Shown piece after piece: positions 19,501 through 26,876 of a DNA stretch of 39,905 nucleotides. This DNA comes from a virus. The translations under genes were made by a program, and so were the position numbers. The notes beneath the pieces were generated by a model. It was not told the DNA's origin. It saw only the letters and a list, made by a program, of their open reading frames with translations, and did no database searches. Location: IMG/VR virus record IMGVR_UViG_3300035670_000547, positions 1 through 39,905 of that record; one strand, given 5' to 3'. The number at the start of each line of letters is the position of its first letter. The stretch's first letter is position 1.

Positions 19501-22143
19501 CGCAAGGAACTCGATAAGTTTGTTGCAGAAAACGGAACGAAAGAACAAATGCAGGCGCAGATTGACCTGTTCAATGACCGAATCAACGAGTCACTCCCTG
19601 GCACTGGGCGCAAGATGGCGGAACTGTCAAAAGGTTTGATGGCTGACCAATATGGCGACCCATCGGTATTGAACTATGTCCGTCAAATGCCAGAATCAGT
19701 ACAAAAAGATATTCAGATTGGTTTCAATGGTCAGCAAATTATTGACCCGAAAAGCCAGCGCAACAAAAACTGGGTTACGGGGACTGCCCGCGACCTAGTC
19801 CAAATGTCCGACACCCCCGAATATCGGGAGGTTGCACGAGCCATGCTTGCTGGCGGGAAAGACGCAGTAGAACAACTACCCAACCGTTTCCTTTACGGCG
19901 ATTTGAAGCCAGTGTTTGAGGATATTTGGGCAAAAATGTTGCGCACACAGGGCGTAAAAGGCATGTCCTCAATCACCCCATTGACCAGCATGGAAGGTCA
20001 AATGGTGTGGATTCGCACCATTCTTGAAGATATTTTGACCCGCACCGCTGGCGACCCAGTCGCAATCGGTGTTGTCGCAACAGGAAAACTGGGCAAGAAC
20101 CCCGTGCTTGACGCGAACGCATGGAAAGTAAAAACGGTTCGAACCGTCAACCTGTACGAACCAACCACAGAATTCAGAACGTGGGTGCAAAACAATTTGT
20201 TGCAAAACCCAAACAGCCCCGAATTCGCCCCGTTCGCCGCGGAAGTTGCGCAAGACGCAATTCAAGCCAAAGACCGTTTGTTCACAAGGGCATTTGCGCT
20301 TTATCGAAACGCCTCAGCAAAATACGCTCGTGGACCATACAAGGACTACCAGAAATGGAAGCGCATCCGCGAACTCATGCCAGCCATGTTGCCAGAAGAA
20401 GCAGCAAAAATGGCTGACGCATTGGAACAAAGCGACGCTCCAAAATGGTTGCGTGACTCCATCAGGGAAGAAGTGCAGTTCGCCACTGGCACAGCAACCC
20501 GCAAACAGGTTGAAGTGTTGGGTGAAATGTACGGCAACCAAAAGGTCGACCAACTCCTATTCGATTCATCTAACCGTTCCTATGTCGGTTATCGCCACAG
20601 TTTGACGTTCGCGTTTATGGACGCATGGGTAGAACAGTGGTCTGTGTGGATGAGGGCAATGGCTGAACAGCCAAGCGCCCTCGAAAAAGTACGGGTTGGT
20701 CAGCAAGCGCTCGAAAACACTGGTGTTCTTTACACCGACGAAGACACAGGTGAACAGGGTGTTGCAATCCCATTCTCGAAAGAGGTGTATGCGCTCCTAG
20801 GTTTGAACGCACAAGAACGAATTAGAACCAGAAACCTGAGCCTTCTCGGGTCTCCAGTACCAGGATTCTTCGGAGTCGGCGCAATGGTTATGGACAGCAT
20901 CCTCCCCAATAACCAGGCTTTCCAGTCGTTGAGGGCTACCGTGTTCCCGTTCGGTGACCCACAAACCCGTTCCAAAATTGCGGACTATCTGGTCCCAGCC
21001 TGGGGACAGGGGCTTATCGCAGCAGCCGCTTCCCGCGGAGGAAAAACAGGCACAGACTTTTTTGACAACCTCCAGCAACTTTCTTCTACCGAAACAAACG
21101 ACTCCATCCGAGCCACCACGGTCAATGCCGTTCTCACGAATATTGCAGCAAATAGGCGTGGTCTTCCTCTTACCGCAGAAGAACGCGAAGCAATCATTGA
21201 GGACGCTGTAGCCAAAACCGACTACCTTCTCGCCATCAAAGCACTTGGACGCATCTTTCTGCCAGGAGCCTCATACACCAAATACTTCACCGAGATTGGC
21301 GCAGAAAACGTCACCCAGGGTCAGGTGCTTGATGACTTCAGCAAAATGCAAGAAGAAGCCAGAAAAAACGGTGGCTCCTACACCGATGCCGTAGTCGCAT
21401 TGTTCGACAAGTACGGCGACGGGGCGTGGGTGTTCTTGGCTGGGGCGACACAGGCTGCGCCAGGACTCCAAGTAACCAGGGAATACGCCCAATGGCAGTC
21501 CGCTAACCCTGGGCTGGTCGACAAATATCCGCTTGTCGCTGGCTGGCTTGGACCACAAACAGGCGAATATGACCCCGCGGCGTACAGGGCGCAAGGTTCA
21601 TCGGGTTTGCGCAAGCCGCGCGACATTGAGCAACGCCAGGAACGCGCACTCAACAACCTTGCCTGGGCACAATACAACCATTTCAAAGACCAGTTGGTGA
21701 ACATTGGAGCCAAGCAAGGCTTCACCGAGGAACAGGTAAAGCGTTCAGAAAACTTCAAGGCGCTTGTCAAGGAAAAGTCTGACGAACTGAAGACGCAGTT
21801 CCCTATGTGGAGTCCTGCTGCAACTAGCGGAGAACTTGAACGCGAACTGGTCAACCAGATTCGACAGATTGAAAAGATGGTCAAGGACCCTGCCGTTTTG
21901 AAACTTGATGGCGGTAAGGCTTTGCAGCAGTACTGGGATTTCCGCAAGCGCAGCATCGACCTGGCAACGAGTCAGGACCCGTCGCTGGCTAATGACAGTT
22001 GGCGTAAGGCTAAGAACGCTGGTGCGATGCGGGCACAGTTGACCAGAATCGGTGAACAGTTGGTGGATACCTACCCAGACTTTGCGCCGTTGTGGGAAAA
22101 TATACTGTCAAGAGAGTTCGAACCAGCAGAAATAGGAATGTGA
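16576..22143 (+). CDS. Giant internal virion / ejection protein (1855 residues)
   Basis: Takes up 14% of the genome. Mostly predicted helical with alternating hydrophobic stretches and charged coiled-coil parts (for example residues 1-30 and about 960-1010). Gly/Ala-rich membrane-prone patches occur around residues 240-330 and 1440-1520. There is no typical tape-measure periodicity and no clear catalytic motif by eye. Its position between portal and scaffold in a genome lacking tail-tube, sheath and tape-measure genes suggests an internal core protein that is ejected and forms a trans-envelope conduit, comparable in role (not sequence) to T7 gp15/gp16. Function is inferred from position, size and composition. 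Confidence 0.62.
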   Translation: MKKTVQQLEAEARETEALARRRQEIVDRYTPDTAERLSRAYHGSYYTNPEVTAALGVSDIPVDYKEVHINSAVQAAKYKEQLKDRRALAAGATPEQDPNLPYTLVDLLRMDPQELAIRSDKAPAWWDQVDPINPENGLNWRNIPVPSEIKDAKELLDLQETQVIKLFLSKTEDEWYAIPGMVAKGTYNTKGERIPGTFDAYADLGAKFPNLRSMWDARAAFGDGPKPWSPEAISSNLISSFQEGMARSISTLQLPFKALGFAAPDHIGPAGGVEVAGINLPSRISLKGAGEIAKGGVRAVTTGFVAAAQASKSTFEYAITNRGPLSALGVASVPVEPDSLQKFNQLVVEGNILSQIAKSAIAGEKIDIGTGFFPEGKIAEEARKAHDTALPTVNGQTWTLGRATISPLIQEGYIDQNGYVASLISGIVDGTFTAVTDPGLFMGDPVQALMRKFNLTEKAALTVLDDGIIKDALLDKWRKERQAAGASTTPKDVIDLPFYSAREAGEEAPRFAGVLPEGTVIPEEVQQYVDQVVEDTVRNLPLAAMDNPPSPNLPILSDRNSIKRRLGVIDPAGETPRFVPREIDAMPYTREGQVTLEKLGSFNNVGELYDHFLGSIPPGLAVAIQDIVDTARAAGKQVDLKDIHRVLKDGVYSGDPLYNIREVPGVYKKWVNQTGPAIAQWTSGVTRQLARMPRSTFFSFEDPIASVRDANRLMIVMKVPKADRHAMLSALMKAVAKGEVSERFALSKQFTKTIIAPQLRKKGVPESFIDEVADWAGKTDDVQQWSFTAVGGGYPTPWLADAEVLRSTDLMQKGFMMVAPEKFREVVLAVTNTYQAFAPFRDETAMIANGVSPENAKRIARTVNFMLSDKKFSWLEKIQANYLKPVALGAPLPIRMVTRILPDEILRIAVTESLDESALKALGAYGHVNINTFGVEIKNAKEIQKLMPKLEHYDDLVAKIKSAEAVGDSVTADRLRKELDKFVAENGTKEQMQAQIDLFNDRINESLPGTGRKMAELSKGLMADQYGDPSVLNYVRQMPESVQKDIQIGFNGQQIIDPKSQRNKNWVTGTARDLVQMSDTPEYREVARAMLAGGKDAVEQLPNRFLYGDLKPVFEDIWAKMLRTQGVKGMSSITPLTSMEGQMVWIRTILEDILTRTAGDPVAIGVVATGKLGKNPVLDANAWKVKTVRTVNLYEPTTEFRTWVQNNLLQNPNSPEFAPFAAEVAQDAIQAKDRLFTRAFALYRNASAKYARGPYKDYQKWKRIRELMPAMLPEEAAKMADALEQSDAPKWLRDSIREEVQFATGTATRKQVEVLGEMYGNQKVDQLLFDSSNRSYVGYRHSLTFAFMDAWVEQWSVWMRAMAEQPSALEKVRVGQQALENTGVLYTDEDTGEQGVAIPFSKEVYALLGLNAQERIRTRNLSLLGSPVPGFFGVGAMVMDSILPNNQAFQSLRATVFPFGDPQTRSKIADYLVPAWGQGLIAAAASRGGKTGTDFFDNLQQLSSTETNDSIRATTVNAVLTNIAANRRGLPLTAEEREAIIEDAVAKTDYLLAIKALGRIFLPGASYTKYFTEIGAENVTQGQVLDDFSKMQEEARKNGGSYTDAVVALFDKYGDGAWVFLAGATQAAPGLQVTREYAQWQSANPGLVDKYPLVAGWLGPQTGEYDPAAYRAQGSSGLRKPRDIEQRQERALNNLAWAQYNHFKDQLVNIGAKQGFTEEQVKRSENFKALVKEKSDELKTQFPMWSPAATSGELERELVNQIRQIEKMVKDPAVLKLDGGKALQQYWDFRKRSIDLATSQDPSLANDSWRKAKNAGAMRAQLTRIGEQLVDTYPDFAPLWENILSREFEPAEIGM

Positions 22144-22874
22144 TGGCTCCAAGAAACGTAAAACCAATGGAAGAAGGTGGCGGTTCGGGCGTGTTCGAAG
22201 ACCCAGTAGGTGCTGGTTCCCTTGGCGGAGATTCTGCTGGAAGCCCGATGGGTGGAGTCGACCCGAACTACAAGATTCCAACCTCGTGGGGAACGGTTGA
22301 CCAGCCATACACGTTCACGACCAAAGACATCAACATTTTGTACAAGGTGTCCACAGACAAACTTGCTTCATACAACAAACAGTTGATGGCAGCGTTCCCA
22401 GGTTACAAGCCGAGCAACGTCAACAATCGTTCCGACAGCAAACTCCGTTCCTATTTCGGTAAGGCTCTCACTCGAATCAACATTTTGAACTCTGACCCGA
22501 ACGGTCCGTTGCGCGGTAAATCACTCGACCAGGCTCTCGCCTATCTAGCCGAATACCCCGAACTCGAAACCGCAACCAAACTCCCCACCTACCGTCTCGA
22601 CAACCCAGACGACCTGAAGGCCGTATTCACCAAGGCGGCACAGTCGACCATCGGGCGCACCGTTCCAGATGCAGACTTGAACCGAATGGTCGAGACCTAT
22701 CAGAAGCAGATGATGGAGTATCAGAAGCGCTCCGCACTCGGTGGGACCATCACCGCCCCGCAGTCGGCAGAGACATTTGCTGCTAGCCAGATTGAAAAGC
22801 AGATGCCCGTAGAATCAGAAGCCAACGACTACCTCTCCTACATGGGCGCTCTGTCAGAATGGTTGCAAGGATAA
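22143..22874 (+). CDS. Probable internal virion protein
   Basis: 243 residues from ATG 22143, overlapping the giant gene's TGA. Gly/Asp-rich flexible N-terminus (1-40), then helical body (DINILYKVSTDKLASYNKQLMAAFPGYKPS ... RSYFGKALTRINILN). C-terminal Gln/Glu-rich helices. Belongs to the run of helical proteins between portal and scaffold. No family assigned. Confidence 0.6.
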   Translation: MAPRNVKPMEEGGGSGVFEDPVGAGSLGGDSAGSPMGGVDPNYKIPTSWGTVDQPYTFTTKDINILYKVSTDKLASYNKQLMAAFPGYKPSNVNNRSDSKLRSYFGKALTRINILNSDPNGPLRGKSLDQALAYLAEYPELETATKLPTYRLDNPDDLKAVFTKAAQSTIGRTVPDADLNRMVETYQKQMMEYQKRSALGGTITAPQSAETFAASQIEKQMPVESEANDYLSYMGALSEWLQG

Positions 22875-22876
22875 CA

Positions 22877-23788
22877 ATGGCTACCGACACACCACCAAAA
22901 CAAGGCTCCCAAGCATGGCTTGATTTTGCTCGCCAAGAATACGGCTGGATAGCAGAACTCTACAACTCGGTACCAGAACTCAAAACCATCATCGACAAGG
23001 CTGTCAAAGAAAAATACACCGCAGACCGCTTCCTCAACGCTGTCAAGTCAACCGCATGGTCACGCACCAAAGACGCCAAGGAACGTGCCTTTATCGAGTT
23101 GCAGGCGTCCGACCCGACCACCCTCGCAAACAACATCTCTGCCAAGCGCATCGCTATCGAAAACCTCGTCGCCAAGGGCGGGTACAGTTTGGCTCCAGCA
23201 GCCATTGACAATCTTGCCACCCAAGCCGTCAAGTACGACTGGAACACCGACGAACTAAACCGTTACGTCGGAACCGAAGTCGCCAAAACTGGCAAGGCTG
23301 GCACCACCGCCACCCCAGCAACACAAGGCAAGGACGCTCAAACCATCAAGACACTGGCATCCGACTACGGGCTGCGTTTGAATGATTCGCTCGCAGCAAA
23401 ATATGCTGAGCAACTTATTGCTGGCACCATGACCCAGGAACAAATCAAAGAGAACTTCCGTCAAGATGCAGAAAACTTTTATCCAGCCCTGAAGGGTCAA
23501 CTTGCTCAGGGTCGAACGGTGGCGCAAGCAACCGCAACCTACAGGTCGGTGGCGGCAGACGTCCTCAACATCGACCCCAATGACATCGACTTCAGTGACA
23601 CGAACAAGTGGGGGCGTCTTCTCACCTACCAGGACCCGAATAGTGGGGAGACGAGAATGATGAACGGAACTGAGTGGGCTACCTTTCTGCGTACTCTTCC
23701 TGAGTGGCAGAAGACTGATGAGGCGAAGAACGTGTATCGTGATGTGGCGTCTACGCTTATTCGCGGATTTGGAAAGGTGCGTGGCTAA
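22877..23788 (+). CDS. Probable internal virion protein
   Basis: 303 residues from ATG 22877 (SD AAGGA six bases upstream). Sequence SQAWLDFARQEYGWIAELYNSVPELKTIIDKAVKEKYTADRFLNAVKSTAWSRT resembles a helical module seen in internal virion proteins of environmental phages: 'L-x-x-Y-x-W-I-x-x-L-x-x-x-x-E' followed by 'T-x-W-Y/S'. A Thr/Ala/Gly linker at about 140-155 separates two helical halves. The last 225 bases switch abruptly to G/T-rich codons. Confidence 0.6.
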   Translation: MATDTPPKQGSQAWLDFARQEYGWIAELYNSVPELKTIIDKAVKEKYTADRFLNAVKSTAWSRTKDAKERAFIELQASDPTTLANNISAKRIAIENLVAKGGYSLAPAAIDNLATQAVKYDWNTDELNRYVGTEVAKTGKAGTTATPATQGKDAQTIKTLASDYGLRLNDSLAAKYAEQLIAGTMTQEQIKENFRQDAENFYPALKGQLAQGRTVAQATATYRSVAADVLNIDPNDIDFSDTNKWGRLLTYQDPNSGETRMMNGTEWATFLRTLPEWQKTDEAKNVYRDVASTLIRGFGKVRG

Positions 23789-24844
23789 ATGTCAATGACA
23801 TCCCCATTCAGTGAAATTACCGAAGATGCTGGTGCCCGTGCCGCAGCCGCGCGGGCAGCCGCAACCGAAGGCACAGTCACCAGGGACCGCACAATTGTCG
23901 AACCAGCAACAGTGGTTCTTGACGCATGGGGACGTGCTCCAGGTGACCCGTTCTACGGTATCGCCCCAGCAGGCGGCGGGGGCGGTGGAGGCGGTGGACC
24001 AACCGTTCTCCCAGTATCAGGTGCAGCAGCCGACGAACTTCGCGCCACGCTCCGCCGTTACGGTCTCGAAAACCTGTTCGATACTTTGAACAAGGCAATT
24101 ATCGCAGACCCGACCATCGCTCGTACCACAGACGCACTATTCGGTGCGGTCCGAAACACCGACATCTATAAGCAGCGGTTCAAGGGTAACGCCGACCGTG
24201 TTGCAAGAGGCTTGTCGGAGTTGTCTGAAGCCGAATACGTCAACCAGGAAGAGCAGTATAAGACTGTTCTTCGTAATCAGGGTTTGCGTCGCGGGTTCTA
24301 CGACAGCCAAGACGATTTCGCCAAGTTCATTGCTAATGACATCTCGCCCAATGAACTGTCAGACAGAATCCAGCAGGGGTACAACGCAGTAGTCAACGCA
24401 CCCCCAACCGTCGTCAACGAACTCAAGCGACTCACAGGAATCGACGACAGCCAACTCGTCGAATACTTCCTCGACCCAGCCAAAACCACCACCGAAATCG
24501 AACGCAAAGCACGCTCCGCCCAAATCGCAGCCCAAGCACGCACCACCGCCAACATCGTCCTCACCGCCCAGCAAGCCGAAAACCTCGCTCTTTCAGGCGT
24601 AACCCAAGCCGCAGCCCAGCAAGGCTTCAGCCAAATCGGTGAACAAGCAGAACTGTTCCGCACCAACATCGGTGAACAAGAAATCACCCAGGAAGAAATC
24701 CTCGCAGGAGTCTTCACCAATGAACAGGCTGCCGCACGACGCATCGCGCAACGCCGCCGCCGACGACAAGCAGGCTTCGAACAAGGCGGCGGATTCGCAG
24801 GAGCAAGCGGACAACAAACAGGACTCACAACTGTAGGGCAATAG
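23789..24844 (+). CDS. Probable internal virion protein with poly-Gly hinge
   Basis: 351 residues. An Ala/Arg-rich N-terminus, a run of nine glycines near residue 65, then a helical body similar in style to the previous protein (YGLENLFDTLNKAIIADPTIARTTDALFGAVRNTDIYKQRF). The section 220-330 is Gln/Ala-rich helix (AQQAENLALSGVTQAAAQQGF), with five consecutive arginines near 322-326. Ends four bases before the strong promoter of the capsid cassette. Confidence 0.6.
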   Translation: MSMTSPFSEITEDAGARAAAARAAATEGTVTRDRTIVEPATVVLDAWGRAPGDPFYGIAPAGGGGGGGGGPTVLPVSGAAADELRATLRRYGLENLFDTLNKAIIADPTIARTTDALFGAVRNTDIYKQRFKGNADRVARGLSELSEAEYVNQEEQYKTVLRNQGLRRGFYDSQDDFAKFIANDISPNELSDRIQQGYNAVVNAPPTVVNELKRLTGIDDSQLVEYFLDPAKTTTEIERKARSAQIAAQARTTANIVLTAQQAENLALSGVTQAAAQQGFSQIGEQAELFRTNIGEQEITQEEILAGVFTNEQAAARRIAQRRRRRQAGFEQGGGFAGASGQQTGLTTVGQ

Positions 24845-24872
24845 TAGACACGCACAATAACTGTGTTATAGT
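24845..24872 (+). promoter_or_regulatory. Strong promoter for scaffold-capsid cassette (TAGACA-N16-TATAGT)
   Basis: TAGACA (24845-24850, five of six to consensus), 16-base spacer, TGT-extended TATAGT (24867-24872). It lies in the 138-base gap before the scaffold gene, and the cassette ends in the terminator at 26442-26478. This matches the high demand for capsid protein. Confidence 0.68.
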
Positions 24873-24883
24873 TCAACTACCTG

Positions 24884-24959
24884 TACAAGCGCCCCCCGAC
24901 TTGTATGGTGCATACGGGGAGACCAATCAACATACAGCCGCCACAGTCCTCCGCTGTGG
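24884..24959 (+). promoter_or_regulatory. Structured leader of the scaffold-capsid mRNA
   Basis: Three stems can form. TACAAG (24884-24889) pairs with CTTGTA (24900-24905). GTATG (24903-24907) pairs with CATAC (24911-24915) and shares three bases with the first stem, so they exclude each other. CCACAG (24941-24946) pairs with CTGTGG (24954-24959) around a loop containing TCCTCC, which is complementary to the downstream AGGAGA ribosome-binding site. The whole is a good candidate for mRNA stabilisation or translational control. Confidence 0.45.
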
Positions 24960-24982
24960 TGTGGGTAAAAGGAGAGTGCCAT

Positions 24983-25438
24983 ATGTCAGAAATTGACAAC
25001 TACGAAAGCGACGACCAGATGGAGTCCACGCAGAACCCAGTTCGAGCGCGGATGAAGCAACTGGAAAAGGAAGCCGAAGCCCTGCGCAAGCAGGTAGCAG
25101 AAGCCGAAGCCGCAAAACGAGAACTAGCCTTCGTCAAGGCGGGAATCAACCCGACCGACCCGATGGCAAAGTACTTCGTCAAAGGCTACGACGGCAACCT
25201 CGACCCAGAAGCCATCAGGCAAGCAGCAGTTGAGGCGCGTTTGATTAGTCCCCCCGAAACGACACCAACGGCTGATGAGGCACAGGCGTGGCAGCGAACC
25301 AACAAAATCGCTGCGGGCGCTCAAACCGCACAGCCACCAGTCGACTGGAGCAGGCGAATCAGCGAGGCTCGAAGCCCGCAAGAAGTAGATGCAATCCTGG
25401 CAGAAGCACGAATCGCTCTAGGAAACGCAAACTACTAA
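24983..25438 (+). CDS. Capsid scaffolding-like protein
   Basis: 151 residues from ATG 24983 (SD AAAAGGAGA); the frame extends upstream through the structured leader but that is not used. Acidic N-terminus, then a coiled coil (RMKQLEKEAEALRKQVAEAEAAKRELAF), a middle DPMAKYFVKGYDG and a disordered Pro/Thr part, ending in a helix (SPQEVDAILAEARIALG). Charged coiled coil immediately before the major capsid gene is the usual position and form of a scaffold protein, which templates the prohead and then leaves. Confidence 0.78.
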   Translation: MSEIDNYESDDQMESTQNPVRARMKQLEKEAEALRKQVAEAEAAKRELAFVKAGINPTDPMAKYFVKGYDGNLDPEAIRQAAVEARLISPPETTPTADEAQAWQRTNKIAAGAQTAQPPVDWSRRISEARSPQEVDAILAEARIALGNANY

Positions 25439-25456
25439 CAAAAGGAAAAAACCAAA

Positions 25457-26422
25457 ATGGCAGGCGAAACCACTACCTCGTCTCTGTCCATCGACCAGGT
25501 TGCATTTGACCGCCTCGCGTACTTCGCGTTGCGTTCGGAACTCCTGTTCGACCAGGCAGCAGACATCCAGCCAGTCGCCCAGGCAATGCCTGGTTCTGGC
25601 GTCACGTTCACCATCTTCTCTGACATCGCAGCCGCGACGTCGACCCTCAACGAGGTCACCGACGTCACCCCGACCGCGCTGTCCGACAGCCAGGTGACCG
25701 TCACCCTCAACGAGTACGGCAACGCAGTCGTCACCACCGCAAAGTTGCGTGGCACCGCGTTCCTCGACGTTGACTCGGCAGCAGCCAACATCATCGGCTA
25801 CAACGCTGGCGACTCGATGGACCAGGTCGTCCGCGAAGTTCTCGCAGGCGGCACCAACGTCGTGTACGCAACGGGTGGCAGCAGCACCCCGTCCAGCCGC
25901 ACCACGGTCGCAGCAGAAGACATCATCGCCGCTGACGACGTCCGCAAGGTTGTCGCACAGTTGCGAGGAGCCAACGTTGCCACGTTCAACGGCTCGTACA
26001 TGGGCTTCATCCACCCAGACGTGTCGTACGACTTCCGTTCGGCAACCGACGCAGCCGCATGGCGCACGCCAGCGAACTACGTCAACCCAGAGGGCATCTA
26101 CAACGGCGAAATCGGACTCTTCGAGTCGGTTCGTTTCATTGAGACGCCACGCGCCAAGGTGTTCGAGAACGCCTCGGACGGCTCGGGTTCAACGGGAACC
26201 GTGGACGTGTACTGCACGCACATCATGGGACGTCAGGCTCTCGCCAAGGCGTTCTCGACGCAGGACGGAAACGGCGCAGTGCCGAAGATTGTCCGCGGCA
26301 ACGTCACCGACTACCTCATGCGCTTGCAGCCTTTGGGCTGGTACTGGCTGGGTGGCTACGGTCGCTTCCGCGAGGCTTCGCTTCGTCGCATCGAATCGTC
26401 TTCGAGCATCGGCACGAACTAA
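25457..26422 (+). CDS. Major capsid protein, N4-gp56-like
   Basis: 321 residues with SD AAAAGGAAAAAA. Features of the N4-gp56 family (HK97-like fold): N-terminal arm with DQVAFDRLAYFALRSELLFDQAAD, long E-loop region TFTIFSDIAAATSTLNEVTDVTPTALSDSQVTVTLNEYGNAVVTT, spine helix around GDSMDQVVREVLAGGTN, and P-domain strand GSYMGFIHPDVSYDFRS. Third codon positions are strongly C-biased, as expected for the most highly expressed phage gene. Followed by the best terminator of the window. Confidence 0.9.
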   Translation: MAGETTTSSLSIDQVAFDRLAYFALRSELLFDQAADIQPVAQAMPGSGVTFTIFSDIAAATSTLNEVTDVTPTALSDSQVTVTLNEYGNAVVTTAKLRGTAFLDVDSAAANIIGYNAGDSMDQVVREVLAGGTNVVYATGGSSTPSSRTTVAAEDIIAADDVRKVVAQLRGANVATFNGSYMGFIHPDVSYDFRSATDAAAWRTPANYVNPEGIYNGEIGLFESVRFIETPRAKVFENASDGSGSTGTVDVYCTHIMGRQALAKAFSTQDGNGAVPKIVRGNVTDYLMRLQPLGWYWLGGYGRFREASLRRIESSSSIGTN

Positions 26423-26441
26423 CTAGACCCAGTCTGGTTCA

Positions 26442-26478
26442 GAGAAGCCCCCTGCTTCGGCGGGGGGCTTTTCTTTTT
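26442..26478 (+). terminator. Rho-independent terminator after capsid gene
   Basis: AAGCCCCC (26445-26452) pairs with GGGGGCTT (26463-26470) around TGCTTCGGCG, and the stem is followed by TTCTTTTT (26471-26478). Canonical GC-rich stem with a U-tract. Ends the scaffold-capsid transcript. Confidence 0.92.
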
Positions 26479-26486
26479 GCTACACT
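26478..26486 (+). promoter_or_regulatory. Extended -10 (TGC-TACACT) for leaderless transcript after the terminator
   Basis: TGC-TACACT starts in the last base of the terminator U-tract and ends seven bases before ATG 26494. No Shine-Dalgarno is present. Transcription would start at the initiation codon. No -35 match is visible because that region is the terminator stem. Confidence 0.48.
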
Positions 26487-26493
26487 TTTAGCG

Positions 26494-26856
26494 ATGTCAA
26501 TTTCCAACTACGCCGAAAACGCACTACTTGACACGCTAAGGAACCAGTCATTTGCTGTCACGACCACCTACGTCAAGTTGCACACTGGCGACCCAGGCGA
26601 AGCAGGAACTAGCAACGCCGCCACGGAGACCACGCGCAAGTCTGTTTCTTGGTCGGCTGCATCATCGGGTTCGATGGCTTCTTCTGCGACTCTTGAATGG
26701 ACCAACGTCGCGGCAACAGAAACGTACACACATTGGTCGCTTTGGGACAATGCTTCTACGGGCAACTGTCTGTGGACTGGTTCTCTGTCTTCTTCCGCCG
26801 CTGTTACTGCTGGCGACACGTTCCAAATCACTTCTCTCACCCTGTCGCTCGACTAG
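26494..26856 (+). CDS. Minor virion/appendage protein
   Basis: 120 residues: ISNYAENALLDTLRNQSFAVTTTYVKLHTGDPGEAGTSNAA, then VSWSAASSGSMASSATLEWTNVAATETYTHWSLWD and ITSLTLSLD. This 'Y-V-x-L-H-T-G-D-P-G-x-x-G' family is common in phages near capsid or fibre genes and is annotated as a minor tail or decoration protein. Beta-sandwich in appearance. Expressed from its own start signal after the capsid terminator. Confidence 0.72.
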   Translation: MSISNYAENALLDTLRNQSFAVTTTYVKLHTGDPGEAGTSNAATETTRKSVSWSAASSGSMASSATLEWTNVAATETYTHWSLWDNASTGNCLWTGSLSSSAAVTAGDTFQITSLTLSLD

Positions 26857-26861
26857 CCGTT

Positions 26862-26875
26862 AGGGGATAACCCCT
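26862..26875 (+). promoter_or_regulatory. Hairpin hiding the Shine-Dalgarno of the repeat protein gene
   Basis: AGGGG (26862-26866) pairs with CCCCT (26871-26875) around ATAA, and ATG begins two bases later at 26877. The only SD-like sequence of this gene is inside the stem, so its translation is probably low or needs ribosomes arriving from the upstream gene. Confidence 0.5.
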
Positions 26876-26876
26876 T

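Noticed and set aside
25418-26014. 198-residue antisense frame under the capsid gene
   Set aside because: High C-ending codon bias of the capsid gene creates an open antisense frame; gene on the sense strand is certain.
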